The notes under the pieces were generated by a model. That model ran no database searches, had not been told where the DNA came from, and was given only the letters and a program-made list of their open reading frames with translations. From Clostridia bacterium (GTDB taxonomy: Bacteria; Bacillota; Clostridia; TANB77; CAG-465): DNA of 40,788 nt. Location: the NCBI GenBank assembly GCA_017521005.1, contig JAFXEC010000025.1, forward strand, positions 1 to 40,788, in the 5' to 3' direction. The translations under genes were made by a program, and so were the position numbers. Of the stretch, positions 31,166-39,563 are shown piece by piece (within the stretch, counting starts at the first letter, position 1; every line of letters starts with the position of its first letter).

Positions 31166-32899
31166 ATGAAAGTATTATTTGGATTAAATAATGATGATAC
31201 GGTAAAATCCATAGTAAAATATTACGAGGAAACATATAAAGAAAAGGTAGAGTATAAAAATGTATACTACTTTAAGCAAGCTGTACAAGAATTAACAGGT
31301 GGTAATTATGATAGAGTAGTATTACTAGAAAATCTAGAAAAATATCCAACAAACAATCAAGCTCAAATAGATGACTTTATCTTTCATAATATAGATGCGA
31401 TGACAGATGAGTTTGATGCAAAGAAAATAGTTTTTATAGCATCAGACAGAAGAGAACTTGGAGACGAGTTCTTAGCCAAGTTATTTAACATAGGTGTATA
31501 TACAGTACTAACTGGTAGAGATAGAACAAAGAGTAAAACAGCTCAAGCTATTAATACACCAAAGATGAAAAAAGATGTAAAACAATATTACGAAAATAGC
31601 GCAAGCAAAAATGTGTATAGCAAGATTGAAGTTTCAGAAATGGAAATTCAAAGAATAATAAGCTATTATCAAAACCAAAAAGGTGATACATCTAAATATG
31701 TTGAAATATTTGATAAAATAGGGGCTCAATATACAAACGAGCAATTAAGAATAATAGTAGGATTTTTACCAGCATCAGTTAAGGACTTCTTAAAGGAAAA
31801 TAGCGATAGATATAACCAAGTTTTAATTAATGTAGAAGTAAGTCCTACACCAACAACTCCAGTAAACAATACGGTTGAAGGTGTAAAAGAGGTTGTACAT
31901 ATAGAAAAACAACCAGAAATTATAGAAAAAATAGTTGTAAAACAACAAAACACACAAGCTGCAGTTGTAACTAAAGTTGTAGAAAAAGAAGTTGTTCGTA
32001 ATGTATACGAAGTACCGAAAGACTATAAAAAAGTTGTATGTGTTGTAGGTGCTCCAAAGGTTGGAACAACATTCTGTATAAATGCTATATCAAATGCATT
32101 ATATAGAAAAGATGTTAAAGTTGGTATTGTAGACTTAACAAAGAAAAGAGATACATATACGCTTTATACATATGATAACGAAGGTAAGAGAGCAATAGCA
32201 GCAGAAAGTATGAAATATGCATCAAATGGTCTTAATGAACCATTAATGTACGGTAAACTAAGTATATATACTGGTATGCCAGGTGAAGATAGAAGACAAT
32301 ATGATGCAGCAAAAATGTTAGAAACAGTATCTAACAATAACAGTATAGTATTATTAGATTGTGATTTCTCTACACCAGTAGATTATTACAGATTAGCTCA
32401 AGAAATATATATTGTACAAGATATGGATGTGTTAAACGTTAGTCTTCTTACAATATTCTTAAGAGAAATAAAAGCTAGAGGAATTCCAATGAACAAGGTA
32501 AGAGTAATAATAAACAAGCATGTTAAATGTGCGTTAACAGCAATGGATATCTTAAATGGTATAGCTGTATACTCAAGCCCAGACTTAAAGATGTTTGATG
32601 ATTTATTTGTATCATCAGAAATGACATATTATACAATTCCGTTTGATCAAGAGAACTATGTAAAATATGTTGAAATGATGTATAAATATACAAATACATT
32701 CAAATCATTTACAGATGAATTTAAGGAAAGTATAGACTATATAGCAAATGCTATTTATCCACTAGGAGTGACTAAATCTTCAGGTGCAAGTAGCATAGTT
32801 AATAAATACAAAAAGAATGGTGGACTAAATTTATTTAAGAAGCCTAAAATAACAGAAGTAAAAACTACGTCTTCAGGATTCGAGAAGGTTGTAGAATAA
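31166..32899 (+). CDS. TadZ/CpaE-like ParA-fold protein with altered P-loop
   Basis: The first 140 residues look like a receiver-type fold (MKVLFGLNNDD; YDRVVLLENL; KIVFIASDRR), then a helical part, a Val/Glu-rich linker (about 225-285) and a MinD/ParA-type domain from about 290. Its P-loop reads GAPKVGTT (295-302): both signature lysines of MinD-type KGGVGKT are replaced (by A296 and T301). Walker B-like SIVLLDCDF is kept. Similar P-loops occur in TadZ/CpaE-type proteins that place pilus or secretion machines at the cell pole, so polar localisation is an inference. AGGGTGGT precedes the start. It is followed 12 bases later by the dead-GGDEF gene. Confidence 0.78.
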   Translation: MKVLFGLNNDDTVKSIVKYYEETYKEKVEYKNVYYFKQAVQELTGGNYDRVVLLENLEKYPTNNQAQIDDFIFHNIDAMTDEFDAKKIVFIASDRRELGDEFLAKLFNIGVYTVLTGRDRTKSKTAQAINTPKMKKDVKQYYENSASKNVYSKIEVSEMEIQRIISYYQNQKGDTSKYVEIFDKIGAQYTNEQLRIIVGFLPASVKDFLKENSDRYNQVLINVEVSPTPTTPVNNTVEGVKEVVHIEKQPEIIEKIVVKQQNTQAAVVTKVVEKEVVRNVYEVPKDYKKVVCVVGAPKVGTTFCINAISNALYRKDVKVGIVDLTKKRDTYTLYTYDNEGKRAIAAESMKYASNGLNEPLMYGKLSIYTGMPGEDRRQYDAAKMLETVSNNNSIVLLDCDFSTPVDYYRLAQEIYIVQDMDVLNVSLLTIFLREIKARGIPMNKVRVIINKHVKCALTAMDILNGIAVYSSPDLKMFDDLFVSSEMTYYTIPFDQENYVKYVEMMYKYTNTFKSFTDEFKESIDYIANAIYPLGVTKSSGASSIVNKYKKNGGLNLFKKPKITEVKTTSSGFEKVVE

Positions 32900-32911
32900 T
32901 AGGAGATTGAT

Positions 32912-33973
32912 ATGGTATTTATAATAATTTGTTTAATATTAATCATACTAGCGTTAGGAACATTAATATTCTTCCTAATTAGAAGAAATAATTATTACAA
33001 ATTGGCGCTAGGAAACATGGCTGGTTTTGTTATAATGCAAAGAATGTTTGAACTTATGGCATCAGCTATACCAGCATCAAAGAAAATAGAAGAATTAAAT
33101 AATATAATTCTAGAAGTTTTCAATAGTAAAAGCTCAACAATATCAATATTTGATGGAATGGAATATCACATAAAAGCAACAAATGTTGAAGAAGTATTTA
33201 GAGAAAGTATAAAAAACTTAGCTGAAGAACAAAACTTCAAGGCTAATGCTCAAAAGAATATATCTAAATATTTAGTATCAGCAGGTGGAAGACTATTAGG
33301 ATATAAATCAGCAGTTGAAAGAAGCATTCGTTCAGCAATGTTCTCACCTATATATTATAATGGTATGTACTTAGGATTCTGGTTACTAGAAGATAATGCA
33401 GAAAATGCGTATGATTCTATATCTAAAGAAGAATTAGCAAAACTTAAAGACCATATAGGTGTATTTATAGAAAATGTTCTAAGTCAAGAATCAATTGAAG
33501 GTGCATATAATACAGATAAACAAACTGGATTCTATAACAACCTTTACTTGTATTCAAATGTAAGACAAAGAACAACTACTGAATCTAATTCAGTACTTAC
33601 ATTAATGCAACTTGCTAACCTAGGCGAAATAAACACTACATATGGTAGAGAAGTTGGTAATAGGCTTCTAGAAAGAGCGGCAAATTTAATAAAAGATATA
33701 TTTAGTAATGAACATATCTTTATTAGATATAGCGGAAGCAAATTCTGTATAGTAAGTTTAGGAATGGGTGCAGAATCTTTACATTCAACAGTAGAGAGAT
33801 TCATAAGCAATGTAAAAATGGAAGAAGAAATCGCTAGAGGCGAAAAAGTTTCATTAAATATAAATGTTGTAATGCACAATATACAACAACAAAGCAACAT
33901 AGATAGAGAATTAGCAAAAATGTCTAATTATCTAGATGGAATGACAGATACAAATACAATAAAGATAATATAA
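32912..33973 (+). CDS. Membrane protein with GAF-like and degenerate GGDEF domains
   Basis: A 353-aa protein with an N-terminal membrane helix (residues 1-24), a helical/GAF-like middle (about 45-200; FSPIYYNGMYLGFWLLED is typical) and a C-terminal GGDEF fold starting at TDKQTGFYNNLYL. The active-site loop RYGGDEF is RYSGSKF (272-278), so no diguanylate cyclase activity is expected. Metal-binding Asp before LxN is also not seen in LMQLANLGEINTTYG. It may be a receptor or scaffold. AGGAGATTG gives the start. No terminator separates it from ireB. Confidence 0.83.
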   Translation: MVFIIICLILIILALGTLIFFLIRRNNYYKLALGNMAGFVIMQRMFELMASAIPASKKIEELNNIILEVFNSKSSTISIFDGMEYHIKATNVEEVFRESIKNLAEEQNFKANAQKNISKYLVSAGGRLLGYKSAVERSIRSAMFSPIYYNGMYLGFWLLEDNAENAYDSISKEELAKLKDHIGVFIENVLSQESIEGAYNTDKQTGFYNNLYLYSNVRQRTTTESNSVLTLMQLANLGEINTTYGREVGNRLLERAANLIKDIFSNEHIFIRYSGSKFCIVSLGMGAESLHSTVERFISNVKMEEEIARGEKVSLNINVVMHNIQQQSNIDRELAKMSNYLDGMTDTNTIKII

Positions 33974-34003
33974 TAAATATTGTATAAGAAAGGAGGAATA
34001 AAT

Positions 34004-34249
34004 ATGGATCAACACACAGCCGTATTTAGTCCACAAAAAGAAGAGTCAAAAAGAGTAAGAGAGATAATGGAACAAGTGGTGGCGGCACTTAAAGATAAGG
34101 GCTATGAACCAGTAAGCCAAATTATCGGATATATATTATCAGGAGATCCAACATATATAACATCTCATAACAATGCAAGAGCATTAATTTGCAAAGTAGA
34201 AAGAGATGAGTTGTTAGAAGAAATGATAAATAGCTACTTAAACAACTAG
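34004..34249 (+). CDS. ireB: IreB family regulatory phosphoprotein (DUF965)
   Basis: IreB is a small substrate of the IreK/PrkC kinase in enterococci and affects cell-envelope stress responses. I start at ATG 34004 after AGGAGG (33991-33996). The 81 residues include EVVAAL-type helix (REIMEQVVAALKDKGYEPVS), QIIGYILSGDPTYITSHNNARALI and ERDELLEEMINSYL, all usual. ireB-ruvX-DUF1292 is the conserved Firmicute order. Confidence 0.93.
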   Translation: MDQHTAVFSPQKEESKRVREIMEQVVAALKDKGYEPVSQIIGYILSGDPTYITSHNNARALICKVERDELLEEMINSYLNN

Positions 34250-34256
34250 GTGACTT

Positions 34257-34673
34257 ATGGGAAAAATATTAGCGATAGATTATGGCATGGCAAGAGTAGG
34301 TCTTGCAATAACTGATGCTTTAAAGATAACAGCACAACCTATGGATACTTTGGAAACAAAAGGTGATAGCGAAATCTTAATTAGTAAAATAAAAGAGATT
34401 ATGGCTACATCAAAACTAGAAAGAGTAGTAATAGGATATCCAAAACATATGAATGGAGATATATCTGAAACTGCTAAAAAAATAGATGATGTGATTGTTA
34501 AAATTGAAGCTTTAGGATTACCAGTAACTAAATGGGATGAACGTTTAACAACAGTTATGGCGTATAATACTATGAAGGAAATGGGAATCAAACAAAAAGA
34601 TAAGAAAGTTCATGCAGATAGACTTGCTGCTATGTACATATTACAAGACTATTTAAGTAGTCAAAATTATTAG
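34257..34673 (+). CDS. ruvX: Holliday-junction-type nuclease RuvX (YqgF family)
   Basis: RuvX/YqgF is an RNase H-fold nuclease linked to resolution of junctions or to 16S rRNA 5' processing. Motifs: ILAIDYGMARVGLAITD, ERVVIGYPKHMNG, VTKWDERLTT and HADRLAAMYILQDYL; the acidic catalytic positions are intact. AGGTGA precedes ATG 34257, seven bases after the ireB stop. 138 aa is normal. Confidence 0.95.
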   Translation: MGKILAIDYGMARVGLAITDALKITAQPMDTLETKGDSEILISKIKEIMATSKLERVVIGYPKHMNGDISETAKKIDDVIVKIEALGLPVTKWDERLTTVMAYNTMKEMGIKQKDKKVHADRLAAMYILQDYLSSQNY

Positions 34674-34727
34674 AATATATTTGCTTTTTTAGCAAATAAT
34701 ATTATAAAGAATTTGGAGGAGTTAAAA

Positions 34728-35066
34728 ATGGGAGAAAATTGCACACATGATTGTTGTTCTTGCACAGGATGCGGACATGATCACGAACATGATGTAGAAG
34801 AAATGGAAACAGGAATATTAACATTTGTTGATGATGAAGGAAACGATGTTAGATTCGAAATACTAGATGTTGTAACTCTAGATGAAAAAGAATATTTAGT
34901 AGTTCTACCAGTTGATGAAACTGAAGGCGGAGTTCTAATTCTTGAAATAAAACAAGAAGATGGCGAAGAAGTATACGATACAGTTATGGATGACGAAGAA
35001 GCTGAAAGAGTATTTGCTAAATTCCAAGAAGAATATGGCAATGACGATGAAGAAGACGCTGAATAA
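34728..35066 (+). CDS. DUF1292 (YrzB) protein with a Cys/His N-terminus
   Basis: Acidic 112-aa protein. I start at ATG 34728, since the TTG at 34713 lies within the GGAGGAG ribosome site region. The body is the DUF1292 beta fold (LTFVDDEGNDVRFEILDVVT; EYLVVLPVDE; VYDTVMDDEEAERVFAKF). The N-terminus adds CTHDCCSCTGCGHDHEHD, a likely metal-binding segment not found in all members. Function unknown; conserved partner of ireB and ruvX. Confidence 0.9.
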   Translation: MGENCTHDCCSCTGCGHDHEHDVEEMETGILTFVDDEGNDVRFEILDVVTLDEKEYLVVLPVDETEGGVLILEIKQEDGEEVYDTVMDDEEAERVFAKFQEEYGNDDEEDAE

Positions 35067-35090
35067 TCTACATTAAAATATGAATTAAAG

Positions 35091-35115
35091 TAAGGGCAGT
35101 AGCCCTTATTTTTTT
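35091..35115 (+). terminator. Intrinsic terminator of the ireB-ruvX operon
   Basis: Perfect 7-bp G/C-containing stem (35091-35097 with 35102-35108), 4-base loop, T7 run. Confidence 0.9.
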
Positions 35116-35166
35116 GCTATTTTATAGAAGCTTAATTTTCTTGTCGAATATTGCGACCGATTTTTC

Positions 35167-35195
35167 TTGAAAATAGTTGCATACATATATATAAT
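35167..35195 (+). promoter_or_regulatory. Promoter of the Rpn-like gene
   Basis: TTGAAA (35167-35172), 17-bp spacer, TATAAT (35190-35195). The leader of about 120 bases carries two exact TTTATTCAAA copies (35220-35229, 35236-35245). Confidence 0.72.
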
Positions 35196-35323
35196 ATGGA
35201 CAAGCTTTGTTCATATATTTTTATTCAAACATATATTTATTCAAATTATATTAAGTCAATATGTTTTTTTTCAGTATTTAAGTCTTTTAATTTTTATTCA
35301 ATAAAGGAGATGAACAAAAGTAA

Positions 35324-36202
35324 ATGGAGAAAAATCAAACATATAAATTACTAGATCCTAAAAATGATTATGTTTTTCATACGTTATTTAGGGAAAAGAA
35401 TAATAGACTTACAGAAGCTTTTTTAGCTTCTGTACTAAAAGAAAAAGTAAAAATAATAGCAAATCTAGATAGACATTTAGATATATCTAAAGTAACGGAT
35501 AAATTCGGAATAATGGATTTAAATGTTGAACTTGAGGATAATACAAAATGTAATATAGAAATGCAAGTAAAGGAATATGATGGAGAGTTAGAAAGATTTT
35601 TATATTATCTAGCTAATTCGTATTCTAGGCAACTAAAGAAGAATGTAGATTATGCGGAAATTAATAGATGCATAAATATAATAATAGTAAATCATGAAAT
35701 AAAAGAGTTAAATGATATAGAAAATTTTGTAACAAAATGGGCAATGATTGAAACTGAGACGAAAAGTAAAATATTGACAAATAAATTTGAGTTATATATA
35801 ATAATTTTACCTAAAGTAGCAAAGAATTATGAAAAGAATCAAAGAGATAAATTAGCACAATGGGGAATGTTTTTTGCTAAACCGTATTCTAAGGAGGTAA
35901 AATCTATTATGGAAGAGAATAAAGATATACAAGCTATAGCAGATGAGTTAGAAATATTAAATGGAGATTATGAAGCACAAAGATTAGCAGACATAAGAGA
36001 AAAAGCGCTACACGATGAAGCGGCAGCGTTATCGTATGCTAAGAAGCATGGTTTAGAACAAGGCATAAAACAAGCCCAAGAACAAGCCAAAGAGAATATG
36101 CTTAAGGTGGCAAAGTTTTTACTAAAGAAAGGAATGTCAGTTGAAGATATAATAGAAGCAACAGGATTAACAAAGGAAGAACTGTTAAAATTAAATGGGT
36201 AA
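35324..36202 (+). CDS. Rpn/PD-(D/E)XK nuclease family protein (PDDEXK_2-like)
   Basis: A 292-aa protein of the transposase-derived Rpn group, which includes recombination-promoting nucleases and phage-defence factors. The start KLLDPKNDYVFHTLFREKNN and the nuclease core GIMDLNVELEDNTKCNIEMQ (acidic residue, then E-x-Q) are typical; the C-terminal part has a helical charged region (EQGIKQAQEQAKENMLKVAK) and a short helix-turn motif (GMSVEDIIEATGLTKEEL). The ribosome site AAGGAGA (35304-35310) is 13 bases before ATG 35324, longer than usual. Such genes are often mobile, but no ends or repeats are visible. Confidence 0.87.
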   Translation: MEKNQTYKLLDPKNDYVFHTLFREKNNRLTEAFLASVLKEKVKIIANLDRHLDISKVTDKFGIMDLNVELEDNTKCNIEMQVKEYDGELERFLYYLANSYSRQLKKNVDYAEINRCINIIIVNHEIKELNDIENFVTKWAMIETETKSKILTNKFELYIIILPKVAKNYEKNQRDKLAQWGMFFAKPYSKEVKSIMEENKDIQAIADELEILNGDYEAQRLADIREKALHDEAAALSYAKKHGLEQGIKQAQEQAKENMLKVAKFLLKKGMSVEDIIEATGLTKEELLKLNG

Positions 36203-36215
36203 ATAATAAAAGAAT

Positions 36216-36245
36216 AAAACGGGTGGTATTACCACCTGTTTTTAT
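36216..36245 (+). terminator. Intrinsic terminator after the Rpn-like gene
   Basis: A 12-bp stem (36216-36227 with 36231-36242, one G-U pair), loop ATT, then TTTAT. Confidence 0.92.
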
Positions 36246-36253
36246 ATGTTAAA

Positions 36254-36282
36254 TTGACATAATACTATTATTGTGATAGAAT
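36254..36282 (+). promoter_or_regulatory. Strong promoter of the WG-repeat cassette
   Basis: TTGACA (36254-36259, full consensus), 17-bp spacer, TAGAAT (36277-36282). Confidence 0.82.
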
Positions 36283-36331
36283 AATACCAGTCAAAATAAA
36301 AAATCTTAATTTAATTAAATTGGAGGATAAT

Positions 36332-37144
36332 ATGGAAATTTTGAAGGCAATGTTTAAGAACAAGAAATATGTTGCAAATAAGAAAGGACGGAGAGTAACA
36401 GCAAAGTTTGATGTTATAGACCTCTACGAACACAGAAAGGTAGTTGTAGCGGTTTGTAGAAATCACTGCGGTATTCCGTTGGCAAAAAAAGTATACATAT
36501 GGGATAAGGCGACAGAAAAGCCACTTGACTATGGCAATATCCAGTCGTATACCCAGATGGATAATGGTATGTTTGTGCTTAAGGTGGACAATGAGCTCGT
36601 TTTGTATGATATGGATGGCAGGTGTGTTCGCAGAGACATTACATATTATTTGAAATGTAATGGTACGGATTTATATATCATAAAAATTGAAGGCAAGTAC
36701 TATTTTGCCACCACGGAATTTAACATTCTGGCAGGTCCTTTTCTTAGCGCAAAAGAATTTGATCATTTTGGTTATGCTGTTGTTCAGAAGGACAACGAGT
36801 ACTTTACGCTTTTAACGAAGGGCTTAAAAGAGGTCTTTGATGGAGTGCAGTGTGAGGAGTTAAGAGCACTTTCAAAAGATTTTTTCCTTGTAAGGAAGAA
36901 CGGCAAGTATGGTGTTATAAACAAGGAAAAAAGAGAAATTATCCCTGCGCTATATAATAGAATCGAGTGCAAGGGTAATAATCATTTTGAACTGTTATAT
37001 AACAGAAAGTTTGGCCTTGCAGATATCAAGGGCAACCTCATCTTTGAATGCCTTTATGACGAAATTATGGAGACACCGGATAAATTTGTTGTAAAAGATT
37101 TTGCAAGACTTGAAAGCGGAAAAACTCTCGAAACAAAAAAATAA
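36332..37144 (+). CDS. WG-repeat-type protein (first of pair)
   Basis: A 270-aa soluble protein. I start at ATG 36332, after TTGGAGGAT. It is built of short beta repeats; the clearest are KNGKYGVINKEKREIIPALY and the C-terminal unit NRKFGLADIKGNLIFECLYD, which have the WG-repeat shape with Y or F in place of Trp. Its last 40 residues closely match the end of the next protein (ETPDKFVVKDFAR against ETPDKFVVQDFCK). Codons are GC-richer than in nearby genes. WG-repeat proteins are often of unknown function. Three genes lie in one unit with a private promoter and terminator. Confidence 0.78.
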   Translation: MEILKAMFKNKKYVANKKGRRVTAKFDVIDLYEHRKVVVAVCRNHCGIPLAKKVYIWDKATEKPLDYGNIQSYTQMDNGMFVLKVDNELVLYDMDGRCVRRDITYYLKCNGTDLYIIKIEGKYYFATTEFNILAGPFLSAKEFDHFGYAVVQKDNEYFTLLTKGLKEVFDGVQCEELRALSKDFFLVRKNGKYGVINKEKREIIPALYNRIECKGNNHFELLYNRKFGLADIKGNLIFECLYDEIMETPDKFVVKDFARLESGKTLETKK

Positions 37145-37160
37145 TTTCAAGGAGGATTAT

Positions 37161-38021
37161 ATGCGAATTACACACGGAAAAACAGATACTCCTAAACCTA
37201 TACATGGTCGTTTCTCTAACCGGACATGGCTTGTAAATAGTAGAGGAGAAAGAATAACCCCCAAGTTCAAAATGATTTGCGATTACCGCAAAGACGGTTT
37301 TATCCTTTACAGGACAAGTGTTGGATATTTCCTTTGTCATATCATGCATAATGATATCATATTCAGTAATAACTATCCCAACTCCGATGTAAATATCTAC
37401 AAGGTGGATGAGCATATGTACAAGCTTGTGCACAATACATTCGGTTGGAGAGTAACGCTGTATACTCAGTATGGTCGTGAAATAACGGATAAGTACACTT
37501 GCGTACGTGATATAAAAAGCGGACTTTGTGCAACTGAGTATAAAGGGAAATATGGTTTCATTGATGGTGATGCGAATGAGAGTATCCCTTTTAAGTACAA
37601 ACATGTTGAGGATTTCACGGACGATGGATATGCAATCGTAACCTACCCTGACGATATGAAAACTGTTATAGATACAAGGGGCAAAGAACTCTTTGATCCG
37701 GTTGATGCATATCGTATGGATTTTTTAACTCCGAACCTTCTTAAGGTAAATATGAGAAGAGGAAAAGTTGGAGTTATGGACCTTGAAGGGAACTTTATTG
37801 CAGAACCCATCTATGATGATCTTTGGATGCGCTCTGGACATATTCAAACAAAATATGGTCTGAAGTTTGGCCTTATTACCGTAACTGGTGAGGTTGAGTT
37901 TGAATGCATGTATCCGGAAATCATCGAGACGCCAGACAAGTTTGTTGTTCAAGATTTCTGCAAAACAGAAATTAAAAAAACAAAAGAAGTAAACAAAAAG
38001 CCTAAGGAGGAAGACAAATGA
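37161..38021 (+). CDS. WG-repeat-type protein (second of pair)
   Basis: A 286-aa paralogue of the preceding protein. I start at ATG 37161, five bases after GGAGG. Repeats include TEYKGKYGFIDGDANESIPF, RRGKVGVMDLEGNFIAEPIY and YGLKFGLITVTGEVEFECMY, followed by a Lys/Glu tail. GC-richer codon use continues. No signal peptide. Its TGA stop overlaps the ATG of the small basic gene, so translation is coupled. Confidence 0.82.
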   Translation: MRITHGKTDTPKPIHGRFSNRTWLVNSRGERITPKFKMICDYRKDGFILYRTSVGYFLCHIMHNDIIFSNNYPNSDVNIYKVDEHMYKLVHNTFGWRVTLYTQYGREITDKYTCVRDIKSGLCATEYKGKYGFIDGDANESIPFKYKHVEDFTDDGYAIVTYPDDMKTVIDTRGKELFDPVDAYRMDFLTPNLLKVNMRRGKVGVMDLEGNFIAEPIYDDLWMRSGHIQTKYGLKFGLITVTGEVEFECMYPEIIETPDKFVVQDFCKTEIKKTKEVNKKPKEEDK

Positions 38022-38167
38022 AGGCAAACTATGGAAAAAAGAAAGGTGGAAAAACACCGAGACCGGTAGCTTCTACCATTCCCAGCAATGTTAAGCAGCA
38101 AAACCTTAAGATGAACACCAATCCTAAGAAAAACCAGATGCGGGTAACCAAAAGAGGTCGCACCTAA
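38018..38167 (+). CDS. 49-aa very basic protein
   Basis: AAGGAGG (38003-38010) lies eight or so bases before ATG 38018, and a strong terminator follows. The product is rich in Lys and Arg (YGKKKGGKTPRPVAS; NPKKNQMRVTKRGRT) with few hydrophobic residues, so it is probably disordered and could bind nucleic acid or ribosomes. It is the third gene of the GC-richer cassette. I know no family for it. Confidence 0.72.
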   Translation: MKANYGKKKGGKTPRPVASTIPSNVKQQNLKMNTNPKKNQMRVTKRGRT

Positions 38168-38189
38168 CAAAAACAACTAAATAATCATA

Positions 38190-38218
38190 AAGAGCAGAGT
38201 TAAAACTCTGCTCTTTTC
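38190..38218 (+). terminator. Intrinsic terminator of the WG-repeat cassette
   Basis: Perfect 11-bp stem (38190-38200 with 38205-38215), loop TAAA, then TT. Confidence 0.9.
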
Positions 38219-38287
38219 ATGTTTAAGTACTAGATTAGTTAATTAAAATATAGTATAATATATATTATGTAAATTAAGGAGAAAATA

Positions 38288-39562
38288 ATGGAAGAATTAA
38301 AAATTAAAGCATATAAGAATTTTGGATTATCTGAAAGAGTAATAAATTTAGCAGAAGAATGCGAAAAAGAAATACAAGATAAATTTGATGAGATAGAAGC
38401 AGTGTCTCTATACAATACAGCAAAAGTATTAAAAGCATTCAAAGAAGCAAGAATAAGTGATACACATTTCAAAGCAACAACAGGTTACGGTTATGACGAT
38501 ATTGGTCGTGAAGCTATAGAAAAAGTGTATGCAGATATATTTAAAGCAGAGGATGCATTAGTAAGAATTAACTTTGTAAATGGAACACATTCGTTAAGTA
38601 CAGCACTTCAAGGCAACCTTATGCCAGGTGACTTACTTGTAAGTGTTACAGGTGCACCATATGATACTTTAGCAGAAACAATAGGTATAGTAGAAAACAG
38701 CATGTCTTTAATGGCAATGGGTGTTAAATACAAACAAGTAGACCTTAAAGATGGATATATGGATATACCAGCTATAGAAGAAGTAGTAAGAAATAACAAA
38801 GTAAAAATGGTGTTTATAGGACGCTCTAGAGGATATGCAACTAGACCTTCACAACCAATAGCTAAGATAGAAGAAGCAATTAAAGCAATAAAGAATATAG
38901 ATAAAAATGTAATAGTAATGGTAGATAACTGTTATGGTGAATTTGTAGAAACAAAAGAACCAACAGAAGTAGGAGCAGACTTAATTGCAGGTTCTTTAAT
39001 TAAAAACTTAGGTGGTGGACTTTGCGAAACTGGTGGATATATAGTAGGAAGAAGAGATTTAGTAGAAAATGCAGCTAGAAGACTTACTGCACCAGGAATA
39101 GGTAAAGAATGTGGAGCGACATTAGGTAAGAATAAAGAAATACTTCAAGGATTATTTATGGCACCACAAGCTGTAATGAATGCAGTAAAAACAGCAACAT
39201 TATCTGGAGCAATATTAGAAAAATTAGGATATGAAGTTAGTCCAACAAAAGAAGAATCAAGAACAGATATAATAGAATCTGTAATATTTAACGATAGACA
39301 AAAATTAATATCTTTCATACAAGGAATACAAATGGCAAGTCCAGTAGATGGATTTGTATTACCAGAACCTTGGGCAATGCCAGGGTATGCTGATGAGGTA
39401 ATAATGGCAGCAGGTACATTCGTAAGTGGAGCATCAATAGAACTTTCAGCAGATGCACCAGTTAAAGCGCCTTATGCAGTATTTATGCAAGGTGGCCTTA
39501 CATATGAAAGTGCAAAACTTGGAATATTAACAGCAATAGATAGAATGTTAGCAGGTGAATAA
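38288..39562 (+). CDS. PLP-dependent methionine gamma-lyase family protein (YnbB-type)
   Basis: Cys/Met-metabolism-type PLP enzyme, 424 aa, of the group also called aluminium-resistance protein. The PLP lysine is likely K239 in GSLIKNLGGGLCETGGYIVG; other conserved parts are ATTGYGYDDIGREAIEKVYA, FVNGTHSLSTALQGNLMPGD and VDNCYGEFVE. AAGGAGAAAAT precedes ATG 38288. A TATAAT at 38254-38259 may be the -10, but the -35 is poor. The reaction of this subgroup is not well established, so C-S lyase activity is a family guess. The next gene starts two bases after the stop. Confidence 0.88.
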   Translation: MEELKIKAYKNFGLSERVINLAEECEKEIQDKFDEIEAVSLYNTAKVLKAFKEARISDTHFKATTGYGYDDIGREAIEKVYADIFKAEDALVRINFVNGTHSLSTALQGNLMPGDLLVSVTGAPYDTLAETIGIVENSMSLMAMGVKYKQVDLKDGYMDIPAIEEVVRNNKVKMVFIGRSRGYATRPSQPIAKIEEAIKAIKNIDKNVIVMVDNCYGEFVETKEPTEVGADLIAGSLIKNLGGGLCETGGYIVGRRDLVENAARRLTAPGIGKECGATLGKNKEILQGLFMAPQAVMNAVKTATLSGAILEKLGYEVSPTKEESRTDIIESVIFNDRQKLISFIQGIQMASPVDGFVLPEPWAMPGYADEVIMAAGTFVSGASIELSADAPVKAPYAVFMQGGLTYESAKLGILTAIDRMLAGE

Positions 39563-39563
39563 T

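Noticed and set aside
34678-34697. Hairpin ATTTGCT/AGCAAAT between ruvX and the DUF1292 gene as a terminator
   Set aside because: The T run is in the loop and not after the stem, so termination is unlikely; it may affect mRNA stability only.
35204-35302. TTTATTCAA repeats in the leader of the Rpn-like gene as an operator array
   Set aside because: Two exact copies and one near copy of a low-complexity string; spacing is irregular (16 and 57 bases).
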